14,187 nt of DNA from an uncultured Bacteroidota bacterium (GTDB lineage Bacteria; Bacteroidota; Bacteroidia; Chitinophagales; S012-47). Below, piece after piece: positions 7,348-13,931 of the stretch; positions within the stretch are counted from its first letter, which is position 1, and each line of letters starts with the position of its first letter. The notes under the pieces were generated by a model. It saw nothing but the letters and a program-made list of their open reading frames with translations. It ran no database searches and was not told the origin of the DNA. The position numbers were made by a program, and so were the translations under genes. The stretch is from positions 1 to 14,187 of the forward strand of contig CAJXXO010000033.1 in assembly GCA_913062655.1 (NCBI GenBank), in the 5' to 3' direction.

Positions 7348-7812
7348 ATGCCTGCAATATGGGAAATCGTCAGTCTGACATTAATGGCTGGCTTCAAGTA
7401 CATGGTGGCGGTATTCATGGCAATTGGCTATGGGTGGTCAATTTGGTATTCCATCTCCTTTTCCGTTTTGGGTGGTATGATGGGGGTATTGATCTACATT
7501 TTTTTCGGGGGGCTGATTAAAAGGCTGGTGCGGCAGTTCATACCGCAGTTGAGCAGGGGCAGCAACCTGGAGCGTAGGCGTGTACTGATTGAGCGGGTTA
7601 AGGGCGTGGCCGGATTGGCCGGTATTGCTTTACTGACCCCCGTACTGCTTACCGTACCTATAGGTACCTTATCAGCGGTGGGCTTGGGTTATCCCTGGCC
7701 GCGCATTCTGGTGTATATGTTTGTGGCCTTTAGTTTCTGGTCTTTTCTCTTCTTTGGTCTGTATGATATCGTGGGTATCGATATACGGGCACTGGTGGAA
7801 TCCTGGATTTAG
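7348..7812 (+). CDS. Small integral membrane protein, four predicted helices
   Basis: This 154-residue, strongly hydrophobic protein has four likely membrane helices at about 10-30, 35-58, 86-112 and 117-140. A basic cytoplasmic loop (SRGSNLERRR, KRLVRQ) lies between helices 2 and 3. The segment GLAGIALLTPVLLTVPIGT resembles the Pro/Thr-rich re-entrant-like motif of the 'small multidrug export'/YqaA-like proteins, but the match is from memory and weak, so no transport function is claimed. It diverges from the SDR gene with 74 bases between, and its stop overlaps that of the convergent YkgJ-like gene by 4 bases (TTAG). No + strand promoter of the phylum type was seen. Confidence 0.72.
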   Translation: MPAIWEIVSLTLMAGFKYMVAVFMAIGYGWSIWYSISFSVLGGMMGVLIYIFFGGLIKRLVRQFIPQLSRGSNLERRRVLIERVKGVAGLAGIALLTPVLLTVPIGTLSAVGLGYPWPRILVYMFVAFSFWSFLFFGLYDIVGIDIRALVESWI

Positions 7813-8309
7813 GGATACACGGTATGGAGTTGATCCACTATTTGCGCCACAGCGGGGCAGATGCGTGTATTCGCATCAGTTACGCCAAGTGCCTGGTGAA
7901 ACTTTCTCCGGTCGGTATGGGGGTATGCCCGGCAAGCCTGTGGTCGGGCCTCATAGACACTACAGTAATTATCAGCCCCTAAAAAGGGGCAGGGGGCAGC
8001 CGGAAATACATAGTCCCCTTCTTCATCGATGACCAGGTACTGCTCGATAAAAGCACCGGGTTTCATTCTTAGGTGCCTGGCCAATCGCTCAATATCCTTG
8101 CCGGTGAAGCGTGGACTCGTGGTAGCACAGCAATTGGCGCATTGCAGGCAGTCGATGTTGGAAAAGGCTTCCTCATGCAGGGCATGCACGGTTGCATCAA
8201 GGTCTTTGGGTGGGCTCTTCTTCAACCGGTTCAACAAGGCGCGGTGCCGCTTCTTCTCAGAGCGCGCTTTTTCCAGATGAGGTTTGTAGTCCGGGTTCAT
8301 GCGCTCCAT
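7809..8309 (-). CDS. YkgJ-like cysteine-cluster (Zn/Fe-chelating) protein
   Basis: This 166-residue protein has the CxxCxxCC signature (C54, C57, C60, C61) and further cysteines at 107, 116, 126 and 151 (PCPFL, YCSVYEARPQACRAYP, ICPA). This is the pattern of the putative zinc- or iron-chelating domain family (UPF0153/YkgJ); eight conserved Cys suggest a metal cluster. The biochemical role of the family is not firmly known. The first ~45 residues are a basic helical extension (KARSEKKRHRALLNRLKK) that could bind nucleic acid or membrane; this is speculation. The start overlaps the TANGO2-like stop by 13 bases; M4 at 8300 would still overlap by 4, the commoner arrangement. It is last in a tightly packed - strand run. 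Confidence 0.87.
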   Translation of the reverse strand: MERMNPDYKPHLEKARSEKKRHRALLNRLKKSPPKDLDATVHALHEEAFSNIDCLQCANCCATTSPRFTGKDIERLARHLRMKPGAFIEQYLVIDEEGDYVFPAAPCPFLGADNYCSVYEARPQACRAYPHTDRRKFHQALGVTDANTRICPAVAQIVDQLHTVYP

Positions 8310-9019
8310 GGTGCCTCCAGGGAAACTTGTACTTGGTGTCGCAGATCAAAATACCGGTAGTACAACTGCTTAGGTCGCAACTGGATCTGACTGGTGCTCA
8401 GTGTGCGCACTTCCGCATGGGGTTGCCTGCCTTGCCGCTCCATCTTGGTGTCATAGTGCTCAGCCGCGTGAAACTGGAGCAGGTCTTCCGGGGAGACACG
8501 CCCTTGCTCAAGGCTGGCAAACCGGTCTTCTGTAGCACGTTGCACTTCCGGGGGGTAGAGCATCGCAGCCGACCAGACATGCGGTTGTTCCGGTCTTTTG
8601 GTCGTGTAATGGGTTGATTCTCCATCCCAACGCAGTTCCTCTACACTACGGGGCTGCTGGTGCATAGCAACGAGGGTAAAGGGTTCGATAGCGGTAAAAT
8701 CATAACCCGCTGCCATCGCCTCCAGACGGGTAAAATCCAGAGCATCCAACAGCACCAAGCCCCGGCTTCTCCGGTAAGGCGGTCGGTGTTCGTGTGCGAC
8801 AAATGCGCCATTGAGCAATACTTGTACGCGTCTTTGCGCCAGTGAAACCGCAATCCATGTGCCATGCGCTTCCTGATCGACCGGCATGATCACCTTTTCC
8901 CCGTTCTCCCGGGTGCGCAATTGGGGTAAAGTCGCTTCTTTTCGCAGTAAGCCTTCATCGCGATTGGAGGTAATCCATAGATCATCCTCACCGGCCGGGT
9001 AGTAGGTAAGGGTGCACAT
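8297..9019 (-). CDS. NRDE-family protein (TANGO2-like, DUF833)
   Basis: This 240-residue protein begins MCTLTYYP and carries SNRDE at residues 18-22, the hallmark that names the NRDE family, followed by a long alpha/beta region (HGTWIAVS, VLLNGAF, RSRGLVLLDAL). A Cys at position 2 is usual in this family and has been compared with N-terminal nucleophile hydrolases, but no activity has been proven for bacterial members. Eukaryotic TANGO2 is linked to haem and lipid handling; transfer of that role here is not supported by the sequence. The ATG directly abuts the stop of the aminopeptidase gene (TAA then ATG), and its stop lies inside the YkgJ-like gene, so all three are very likely one transcript. 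Confidence 0.88.
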   Translation of the reverse strand: MCTLTYYPAGEDDLWITSNRDEGLLRKEATLPQLRTRENGEKVIMPVDQEAHGTWIAVSLAQRRVQVLLNGAFVAHEHRPPYRRSRGLVLLDALDFTRLEAMAAGYDFTAIEPFTLVAMHQQPRSVEELRWDGESTHYTTKRPEQPHVWSAAMLYPPEVQRATEDRFASLEQGRVSPEDLLQFHAAEHYDTKMERQGRQPHAEVRTLSTSQIQLRPKQLYYRYFDLRHQVQVSLEAPWSA

Positions 9020-10912
9020 TTAGCTTTCCCAATTCAGAATGGCATCAATAGACTGGTACGACACGGCATGGTAGTTGGGGCGTGCTTTGCGGTAAATGCT
9101 GCGGGCCCGTTCCATACCCTTCTCTGTAGCAGCCAAAGCCCGATAAATAGGACTTAAAAACTTTCTTCGTCCCACCTCTACCAAGAAGGTCTCCAATCGA
9201 TCATAAGCCGGTTCATAATCGTTGTTGATGGACAGCACCAGCCAGACCGCCACAATCTCTGAATTGCCGCTTTCGGTAAAGCCAAATGCTTCATCCAACG
9301 CGGTCATCTGCTCAATGGTCAGGTCTTTAGGAATGTTGCGTAAGAAATGGAGCCACTCATGGGTGGTCCATCCGGCTGTATTCAGTTGGTTGGCGGATTG
9401 TCCCTGTTGCCATGCGGCCAACTGTTCCTCCACCCTCTTAAACCGGTCGGTCTCCACCACGGGATGACCCTCAGGCAAGCCGGTGCCATAGATCCACTCC
9501 TGAGCGGCCACCTCTTCCGCCCACGCCTCATTGTCGGCCAGCAGCGTGCTATTGAGATAGGTTACAAAGCTCTCCGTGGTCATGGTCTGAAAGGCATGGG
9601 TGGAAAAGTAGTTGTTGAGAAAGGCGTCAAAGCGCTCACGCCCCACCACTGATTCTATGTGACGCAGGAACAGGGCTCCTTTTTCGTAAGCGATGTCGGT
9701 CAGCCCTTCATCCGGGTCGCGACCGGCCAGGTCAAGTTTTAGTTTTGTATCTGCCAGTTGGCCTTTGTCGGCCAGCGTTTCTATTTCCTCCTGCAAGTCC
9801 TGATACCCCAGTTGGCGAAGCATGTTCGCGTAAGAGGCGCCATACAGCGCTTCCATGATTCGACCTTCAAAATACACGGTAAAGCCCTCATTCAACCAGA
9901 AGTCATTCCAGTTTTCGTTGGTCACCAGGTTGCCTGACCAGGAGTGAGCCAGCTCGTGGGCGATAAGTGAAGTAAGTGACCGGTCTCCGGCAATGACCGT
10001 TGGCGTGAGGAAGGTAAGCCGTGGGTTCTCCATGCCTCCAAAGGGAAAACTGGGGGGCAACACAATCACATCGTAGCGATCCCACGCATAGGCGCCATAC
10101 AGCTCTTCCGCTTGGTTGAGCATGTTTTCCATATCGCCAAACTCATACACCGAAGCCTCCAATAGCTCCGGCTCCGCATACACGCCCGTTCTGGGCCCCA
10201 CTGCCCCAAATCGTATGTCGCCTACAGCTAAGGCCATCAAATAAGAGGGAATCGGCTGCGCCATATCAAAGGTGTACGTGCCATCAGGCTGCACTTCTGT
10301 AGGGTTAGAAGCACTCATCACCGCCATCAGGCCTTTGGGCACTTGTACCGTAGCATGGTAGGTAAAACGGATGCCGGGGCTGTCTTGTATCGGTATCCAT
10401 GTGCGGGCCAAAATGGCTTGTGATTGCGTGAAAAGAAAGGGGTGTCGTTTACCAGCCGTTTGCTGCGGTGACAACCACTGCAAGGCAGCGGCATCGGGCG
10501 AAGTGGTATAGGCAATATTGATATGTGTGGTAGTCGGAGTGATATCGATAATCAGCTCTTGCCCAAGGTGAGCCACCGGTTCGCCAAGCGTGAAAGTGGT
10601 GGTGTCCTCACCCGCATTGAGGGTAACATGATGGATGGTGAGATCGCGGGTATCCAGGTGTATTTGATCCACGCCCGGTTCCACGTCTATCGCATACCGG
10701 GCGACACCGGTGAGCACTTGTTGTTCAAAATCGACAGTGATATTCAGGTCAAGGTCTTTTATGACAGCTTCCTTCTTCCGCGCGAATGAGTGCGGGTCCA
10801 ATCGCTTTGTGGCCTGTTCTTCCTCTGGCGAAGGGGTGGTGGGGGTATCTTCCTGACAACCCGTAGCGAATAGGGCAACCAATGCTATGCTTACGCTCAG
10901 CCAAAACTTCAT
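9020..10912 (-). CDS. M1 family metallo-aminopeptidase lipoprotein (LTA4H-like)
   Basis: This 630-residue enzyme has a lipoprotein signal peptide with the lipobox region FATGC (Cys19), followed by QEDTPTTP, an acidic stretch like the Bacteroidota lipoprotein export signal, so surface exposure is plausible. The N-terminal beta domain is ~50-235. The exopeptidase motif is GGMEN (292-296), the zinc site is HELAH (319-323) with Glu342 in WLNEG (HExxH-x18-E), and the Tyr-containing YEKGALFL follows. The context GNLVTN-xx-WNDFWLNEGF-VYFE matches the leukotriene A4 hydrolase/aminopeptidase B branch, and the C-terminal ~150 residues fit that branch's helical domain. It should remove N-terminal residues from peptides, feeding amino-acid uptake; epoxide hydrolase activity cannot be judged. 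It has its own TAnnTTTG box upstream and leads the aminopeptidase-NRDE-YkgJ run. Confidence 0.94.
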   Translation of the reverse strand: MKFWLSVSIALVALFATGCQEDTPTTPSPEEEQATKRLDPHSFARKKEAVIKDLDLNITVDFEQQVLTGVARYAIDVEPGVDQIHLDTRDLTIHHVTLNAGEDTTTFTLGEPVAHLGQELIIDITPTTTHINIAYTTSPDAAALQWLSPQQTAGKRHPFLFTQSQAILARTWIPIQDSPGIRFTYHATVQVPKGLMAVMSASNPTEVQPDGTYTFDMAQPIPSYLMALAVGDIRFGAVGPRTGVYAEPELLEASVYEFGDMENMLNQAEELYGAYAWDRYDVIVLPPSFPFGGMENPRLTFLTPTVIAGDRSLTSLIAHELAHSWSGNLVTNENWNDFWLNEGFTVYFEGRIMEALYGASYANMLRQLGYQDLQEEIETLADKGQLADTKLKLDLAGRDPDEGLTDIAYEKGALFLRHIESVVGRERFDAFLNNYFSTHAFQTMTTESFVTYLNSTLLADNEAWAEEVAAQEWIYGTGLPEGHPVVETDRFKRVEEQLAAWQQGQSANQLNTAGWTTHEWLHFLRNIPKDLTIEQMTALDEAFGFTESGNSEIVAVWLVLSINNDYEPAYDRLETFLVEVGRRKFLSPIYRALAATEKGMERARSIYRKARPNYHAVSYQSIDAILNWES

Positions 10913-10938
10913 AGGTGCTACATTTTTACATTACGGCA

Positions 10939-10946
10939 CAAAACTA
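10939..10946 (-). promoter_or_regulatory. Candidate -7 element of the aminopeptidase gene
   Basis: TAGTTTTG on the - strand is a full TAnnTTTG match ending 26 bases before the ATG at 10912. No TTG was found at the expected upstream spacing, so the promoter call is moderate. It begins in the short gap after the upstream membrane-protein gene. Confidence 0.42.
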
Positions 10947-10951
10947 CACAA

Positions 10952-11533
10952 TCAGGAAGGAGCGGTAGACTCCGGCTGGCGCGTCACGCTGTAGACAAAC
11001 AGAATCACCGCCAGCAGAAATCCACTGGCAAAAACCCAGGCAAAGGGTAGTCCGGATACCACCAGCAATACCACAACATCGATCAAGGTGATCGCTACCA
11101 TCCAAAAAGAAGGCTCCAAAAAGACGAGGGTGAACAGGGAGGCCAACAATAGCTTGGCAAAAAAGGCATCCAGGGCATAGATATTTTCCGGCCGCACCCA
11201 AAAGACACCGGTATCGGGCGCGGTGAAGCGAATGCCCTTCGGAATATCCATCCACCGGGAGTAATGGCGCTCCATGGTCATGCCGGAAGATATCTCTTTG
11301 TAGGTTTCCTGTGAGACATCCACCGGTCCCGCGTAGGTAAAAACGGTGAAACTTACTTTTCCACCCATGCTTACGTCTACCTCCTTGCGAATAACCGTGT
11401 CCTCCGTAATGCGGGAGGGCTGGTAATAGTCAATCAACAGGAGTAACCCAATAGCGGTCAACACCAGGGAAAGGCCTTTCAGTACCCAGTATAATACCGG
11501 GTAGTCCTCTCTACGTAAGTGCAGGTGCTGCAT
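10952..11533 (-). CDS. Unrecognised membrane protein, one plus three helices
   Basis: This is a 193-residue protein that I do not recognise. A hydrophobic helix at about 13-35 is followed by an ~85-residue soluble, beta-rich segment (KVSFTVFTYAGPVDVSQETYKEI, DIPKGIRFTAPDTGVFWVRPENIYALD), then three close helices at ~122-140, 143-160 and 164-183. The soluble part probably faces the periplasm. It starts 15 bases after the MarR stop, so it is probably co-transcribed with and controlled by that regulator. The next gene (aminopeptidase) is 39 bases downstream but has its own -7 box. A role in resistance or envelope homeostasis would be a guess from the MarR neighbour. Confidence 0.8.
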   Translation of the reverse strand: MQHLHLRREDYPVLYWVLKGLSLVLTAIGLLLLIDYYQPSRITEDTVIRKEVDVSMGGKVSFTVFTYAGPVDVSQETYKEISSGMTMERHYSRWMDIPKGIRFTAPDTGVFWVRPENIYALDAFFAKLLLASLFTLVFLEPSFWMVAITLIDVVVLLVVSGLPFAWVFASGFLLAVILFVYSVTRQPESTAPS

Positions 11534-11548
11534 GCTATGTATTCAACG

Positions 11549-12016
11549 TTACGGCTCCGGTTCGTATACCTCGCGTAACTTGTCTAAGAGCTGGTTGAGT
11601 ACATCTAGTTCCTTATCCGATAGTTGCTGGCTGGCATTCTCAAAGCGGTCGACCTTTGCTTTGATAGTATGCAGCATCGACCGGCCTTTCTCTGTAATCT
11701 TCACGTGTTGCTGTCTTCGATCTTCTTCGCATACGGTCCGTTCGATCAGCCCTTTGCTTACGAGCCGCTCTACAAGCCGCGTCATATCAGAATTTCGATC
11801 TATCATGCGTTCCTTTACCAGTCCGATACGGGCCGGTTCCGGATACTGTCCATTCAAAATGCGCAGGATGTTGAACTGCTGCGGGGTTAGCCCGGCTGGC
11901 TTAAGAAGGGCCTTGAATTGGCCAGAGATAACACTGTTGGTATAGTACAGATTTATGATAGCGCGTTGGCTGTCATTTCGAAATTGCTCTACTTTGACCA
12001 CTTCCTCTAATCGCAT
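11549..12016 (-). CDS. MarR family transcriptional regulator
   Basis: This 155-residue winged helix-turn-helix protein has an N-terminal dimerisation helix, then the DNA-binding domain at ~40-110: LTPQQFNILRIL, recognition region RNSDMTRLVERLVSKGLIER, and the wing with the family signature EEDRRQQHVKIT (Asp99-Arg101). C-terminal helices complete the dimer interface. Most MarR proteins repress their own operon and a nearby gene and release DNA on binding a small molecule or on oxidation. Here the likely target operon is MarR plus the membrane protein behind it, and repeated TTATCC half-sites lie in its upstream region. It is preceded by the HPt gene in the same direction after 87 bases. The inducer is unknown. 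Confidence 0.93.
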   Translation of the reverse strand: MRLEEVVKVEQFRNDSQRAIINLYYTNSVISGQFKALLKPAGLTPQQFNILRILNGQYPEPARIGLVKERMIDRNSDMTRLVERLVSKGLIERTVCEEDRRQQHVKITEKGRSMLHTIKAKVDRFENASQQLSDKELDVLNQLLDKLREVYEPEP

Positions 12017-12025
12017 ATGTTAGCA

Positions 12026-12080
12026 TTTATCCATTGAAGGTGGGGGCATCGGATAAAAATAGAAAACGAACCCCTTATCC
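12026..12080. repeat. Repeated TTATCC half-sites upstream of MarR gene
   Basis: TTTATCC at 12026-12032 has its exact inverted copy GGATAAA at 12051-12057, and a third TTATCC lies at 12075-12080 in direct orientation. TCCATT/AATGGA (12031-12036 and 12084-12089) form a further inverted pair. All lie in the 87 bases between the HPt stop and the MarR start, where an autoregulatory operator would be expected. Confidence 0.3.
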
Positions 12081-12103
12081 TAAAATGGAAACCGGTGAGG
12101 AGA

Positions 12104-12454
12104 CTATTGGTTGGATAGGTAATGCTGTATCTCTACCTGAGCGGTTTCAAGAATGTGGGTGGCCTGCTGTAATGCTTGCGCCATCTTTGTTCTATCCGGG
12201 TTTTCTCTAGCCTGTTTTTCCAGCGTAACGATGTGTGTATACAGGTCTTGTAGCCCCAACATTTTCACGGAGGCCTTTATGCTATGTGCAATCTCTGCAG
12301 CCTGTTCCCAGTTTTCTGTATCTATGGCAGTGGCCAGATGGGATATCTTTTCAGGCACCTCCTGCACAAAAATATCCAGGATCTCCTCGATGAACGCCTG
12401 ATCTCCGCCAAAATTTTCATCGAAGTATGACAAGTTGATGTATTGGTAATCCAT
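12104..12454 (-). CDS. HPt (histidine phosphotransfer) domain protein
   Basis: This 116-residue single-domain protein contains AAEIAHSIKASVKMLGLQDL, the HPt signature, with phospho-accepting His57 and Lys60 three residues on (HxxK). Helical pattern and length match single HPt proteins, which shuttle phosphate between receivers in multi-step phosphorelays. The open frame reaches upstream to 12673, but that part is antisense to the next gene and of low-complexity composition, and homology begins at MDYQYINLSYF, so the ATG at 12454 is the start. It is the only HPt in the window and could serve the stand-alone receivers at 865-1737; this link is inference. A weak promoter (TTG-N21-TAGATTCG) lies upstream. 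Confidence 0.88.
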   Translation of the reverse strand: MDYQYINLSYFDENFGGDQAFIEEILDIFVQEVPEKISHLATAIDTENWEQAAEIAHSIKASVKMLGLQDLYTHIVTLEKQARENPDRTKMAQALQQATHILETAQVEIQHYLSNQ

Positions 12455-12477
12455 TTTACTTGGGGCTTCTAAGGGTG

Positions 12478-12509
12478 CGAATCTACGAGATATCCGACAA
12501 ACCCGGCAA
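12478..12509 (-). promoter_or_regulatory. Candidate promoter of the HPt gene
   Basis: On the - strand TTG (12507-12509), 21 bases, then TAGATTCG (12478-12485), one mismatch from TAnnTTTG. The inferred start of transcription is ~17 bases before the ATG. This is half of a divergent promoter pair in the 154-base gap 12455-12608. Confidence 0.3.
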
Positions 12510-12573
12510 TAGATTCCTGTGCAGATAATTCTTTCACAATCGAAATGGCAGCGTACCGGAGAAGTTGAACCAC

Positions 12574-12604
12574 TTGGGTAACGGGCCAATAATCCTGACC
12601 TTTG
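12574..12604 (+). promoter_or_regulatory. Candidate promoter touching the GTG start at 12609
   Basis: TTG (12574-12576), a 20-base spacer and GACCTTTG (12597-12604, one mismatch from TAnnTTTG). The normal distance to the transcription start would place it at about 12609-12611, exactly at the GTG, so the mRNA would have almost no leader if this start is right. Confidence 0.33.
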
Positions 12605-12608
12605 TGGC

Positions 12609-13364
12609 GTGGAAGTAGTACGTGAAGACAGATATGGAGTGGCCATTGACCTGCCAGAAGGCATGACGGCCAAACAGTTTCAGGCAGGGTACCTCTTTGG
12701 TGATCCGTCCCTGAAAGGATTAATGTTGCTGCTGTTTCATCGCAACCAGACGCTGGAAGAGCTGAAAACGGATATTTATGCCGGATTTTTTGATGAGAGC
12801 GGCTTCAATATTCAGGTGGAGGGCCAGATTCAAGACATCAGTGATCACATGGTGCTGGCCCATTACAAAGGGGTAGCGGACAACAAGCCCGCCAAAGGCT
12901 TTTCTATCGGCCTGCTGTCGCCCTATGGGGGTGGTGTTTTGCTCGCAGCTATTGCCGGTGAATCGGAATTTAGCGAAGACCATATGGATCGGGTGGAAGA
13001 CCTGGCGCGCAGCATAGCGTGGTATGAGCCGCAAATTCGTTCGGGCGAGGAGGAGTGGACCGCCTTTCTACAGCGAAAGCAATTGCAAGTAGCCGATTCT
13101 GCTACAGATGGCCTTACCTTACTGGAGTTTGACGACCAGGATGCCTTTACCTGTCGCTTCGGCAATGCCGATCCGGCTTTTGCTTTCGAGAGCTTTGAAG
13201 CCGGTGGTGCCAACTTGCGCGGCCAGTGGGAGGTGGTGGAACTAATGGATGAGTACTACCTCAAACTCACTTTTTTCAATGGTGAGCAACAACAATACCG
13301 GCTCAGGTTGTTAGAAGATTATTTGCTGTTGGATGAACAGCGCTGGCGAATTGAATCCACATGA
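12609..13364 (+). CDS. Unrecognised soluble two-domain protein
   Basis: This 251-residue protein has no signal peptide or membrane segment. Residues ~1-140 alternate strands and helices (YGVAIDLPEGM, GLMLLLFHRNQTLEEL, HMVLAHYKGVA, FSIGLLSPYGGGVLLAAIAG, DHMDRVEDLARSIAW), a pattern that recalls the Mog1/PsbP/DcrB-like fold; this is an impression, not a match. Residues ~165-251 look like a small beta-barrel (lipocalin-like: LRGQWEVVELMDEYYLKLTF, then YRLRLLEDYLLLDEQRWRI). The start is GTG at 12609; ATG at codon 19 is an alternative that would drop a strand. It overlaps the S4-domain gene by 4 bases (ATGA), which indicates coupling and possibly a shared role. It is divergent from the HPt gene. 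Confidence 0.75.
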   Translation: MEVVREDRYGVAIDLPEGMTAKQFQAGYLFGDPSLKGLMLLLFHRNQTLEELKTDIYAGFFDESGFNIQVEGQIQDISDHMVLAHYKGVADNKPAKGFSIGLLSPYGGGVLLAAIAGESEFSEDHMDRVEDLARSIAWYEPQIRSGEEEWTAFLQRKQLQVADSATDGLTLLEFDDQDAFTCRFGNADPAFAFESFEAGGANLRGQWEVVELMDEYYLKLTFFNGEQQQYRLRLLEDYLLLDEQRWRIEST

Positions 13365-13759
13365 GTACACCCCGAAAAGTACGTATCGACAAATGGTTGT
13401 GGGCTGTACGCCTTTACAAAACGAGAAGCAAAGCAAGTGATGCTTGCCAAAGCGGACGGGTGAAGATCAACGATGAAGTGGCGAAACCGGCCAAGACCAT
13501 CGAAGTGGGCGATACCGTTCAAGTGCGCAAAAAGAGCATTCGCTACACCTATCAGGTGGAGAAGCTGATTGAAAAGCGCGTTGGAGCGCCCATAGCCGTT
13601 ACCTGTTACACAGACCTTACCCCGGAGGAGGAGAAGGCGAAAGAAAAAATGCGCCCACAGGATTCTGTCTTTTATGCCGCAGGCGCGTACCGGGAAAAAG
13701 GTAAAGGTCGACCGACAAAGAAGGAGCGTAGAGACCTGGACGACTTTACTCAGGCGTAG
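13361..13759 (+). CDS. Hsp15-like S4-domain RNA-binding protein
   Basis: This 132-residue protein has an N-terminal S4 domain (residues ~6-60: VRIDKWLWAVRLYKTRSKA, SGRVKINDEVAKPAKTIEVGDTVQV) and a basic C-terminal tail (REKGKGRPTKKERR). This is the layout of heat-shock protein 15 (HslR), which in E. coli binds 50S subunits carrying stalled nascent chain and tRNA and returns them to use. The length (E. coli Hsp15 is ~133) and the RIDKWLW start agree. Other small S4 proteins are possible, but the tail favours Hsp15. Its start overlaps the upstream gene by 4 bases, and its last 14 bases overlap the end of the convergent ArsC-like fragment. Confidence 0.9.
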   Translation: MSTPRKVRIDKWLWAVRLYKTRSKASDACQSGRVKINDEVAKPAKTIEVGDTVQVRKKSIRYTYQVEKLIEKRVGAPIAVTCYTDLTPEEEKAKEKMRPQDSVFYAAGAYREKGKGRPTKKERRDLDDFTQA

Positions 13760-13931
13760 TCACTTCCTCTGATTTCGTCATGCCGGAACGAGACTGCTTG
13801 AGGGAATCGCGACTTTCTCCGGAAAACAATTTCAATACATCAGAAGGATTATCGGCAAAAATGGCCTTATTGCCACTGATGGCAATTGGTGCCCGAATCA
13901 ATTCCGGATTATTGATCAATACATTGATATA
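13746..13931 (-). CDS. ArsC/Spx-family protein, C-terminal fragment cut off at ~13930
   Basis: On the - strand a frame with stop codon at 13746-13748 reads YINVLINNPELIRAPIAISG and continues NKAIFADNPSDVLKLF to a Ser/Thr-rich end, 61 residues in all. The stretch LI-NP-L-R-PI-I-G-KAI is the C-terminal signature of the arsenate reductase/Spx (ArsC) family. The N-terminal half with the catalytic Cys is missing: two codons beyond the Tyr an in-frame TAA (13935-13937) stops the frame, and there is no start codon. The break coincides with a sharp fall in GC content, so the gene has been interrupted by an insertion, a rearrangement or an assembly join. Either way, the product is not functional as written. 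Confidence 0.72.
   Translation of the reverse strand, partial: YINVLINNPELIRAPIAISGNKAIFADNPSDVLKLFSGESRDSLKQSRSGMTKSEEVTTPE

Noticed and set aside
8029..8617. + strand open frames across the YkgJ and NRDE genes
   Set aside because: Both genes on the - strand have clear family signatures; the + frames are Arg/Ser/Cys-rich antisense products.
12455..12673. N-terminal extension of the HPt gene to a 189-residue protein
   Set aside because: The extra 73 residues are antisense to the next gene's start region, Arg/Ser/Cys-rich and without domain character; HPt homology begins at the ATG at 12454.
13773..13931. + strand open frame leading into the tail fragment
   Set aside because: It is antisense to the ArsC fragment and has no usual start codon, so it is not taken as the N-terminus of the tail gene.
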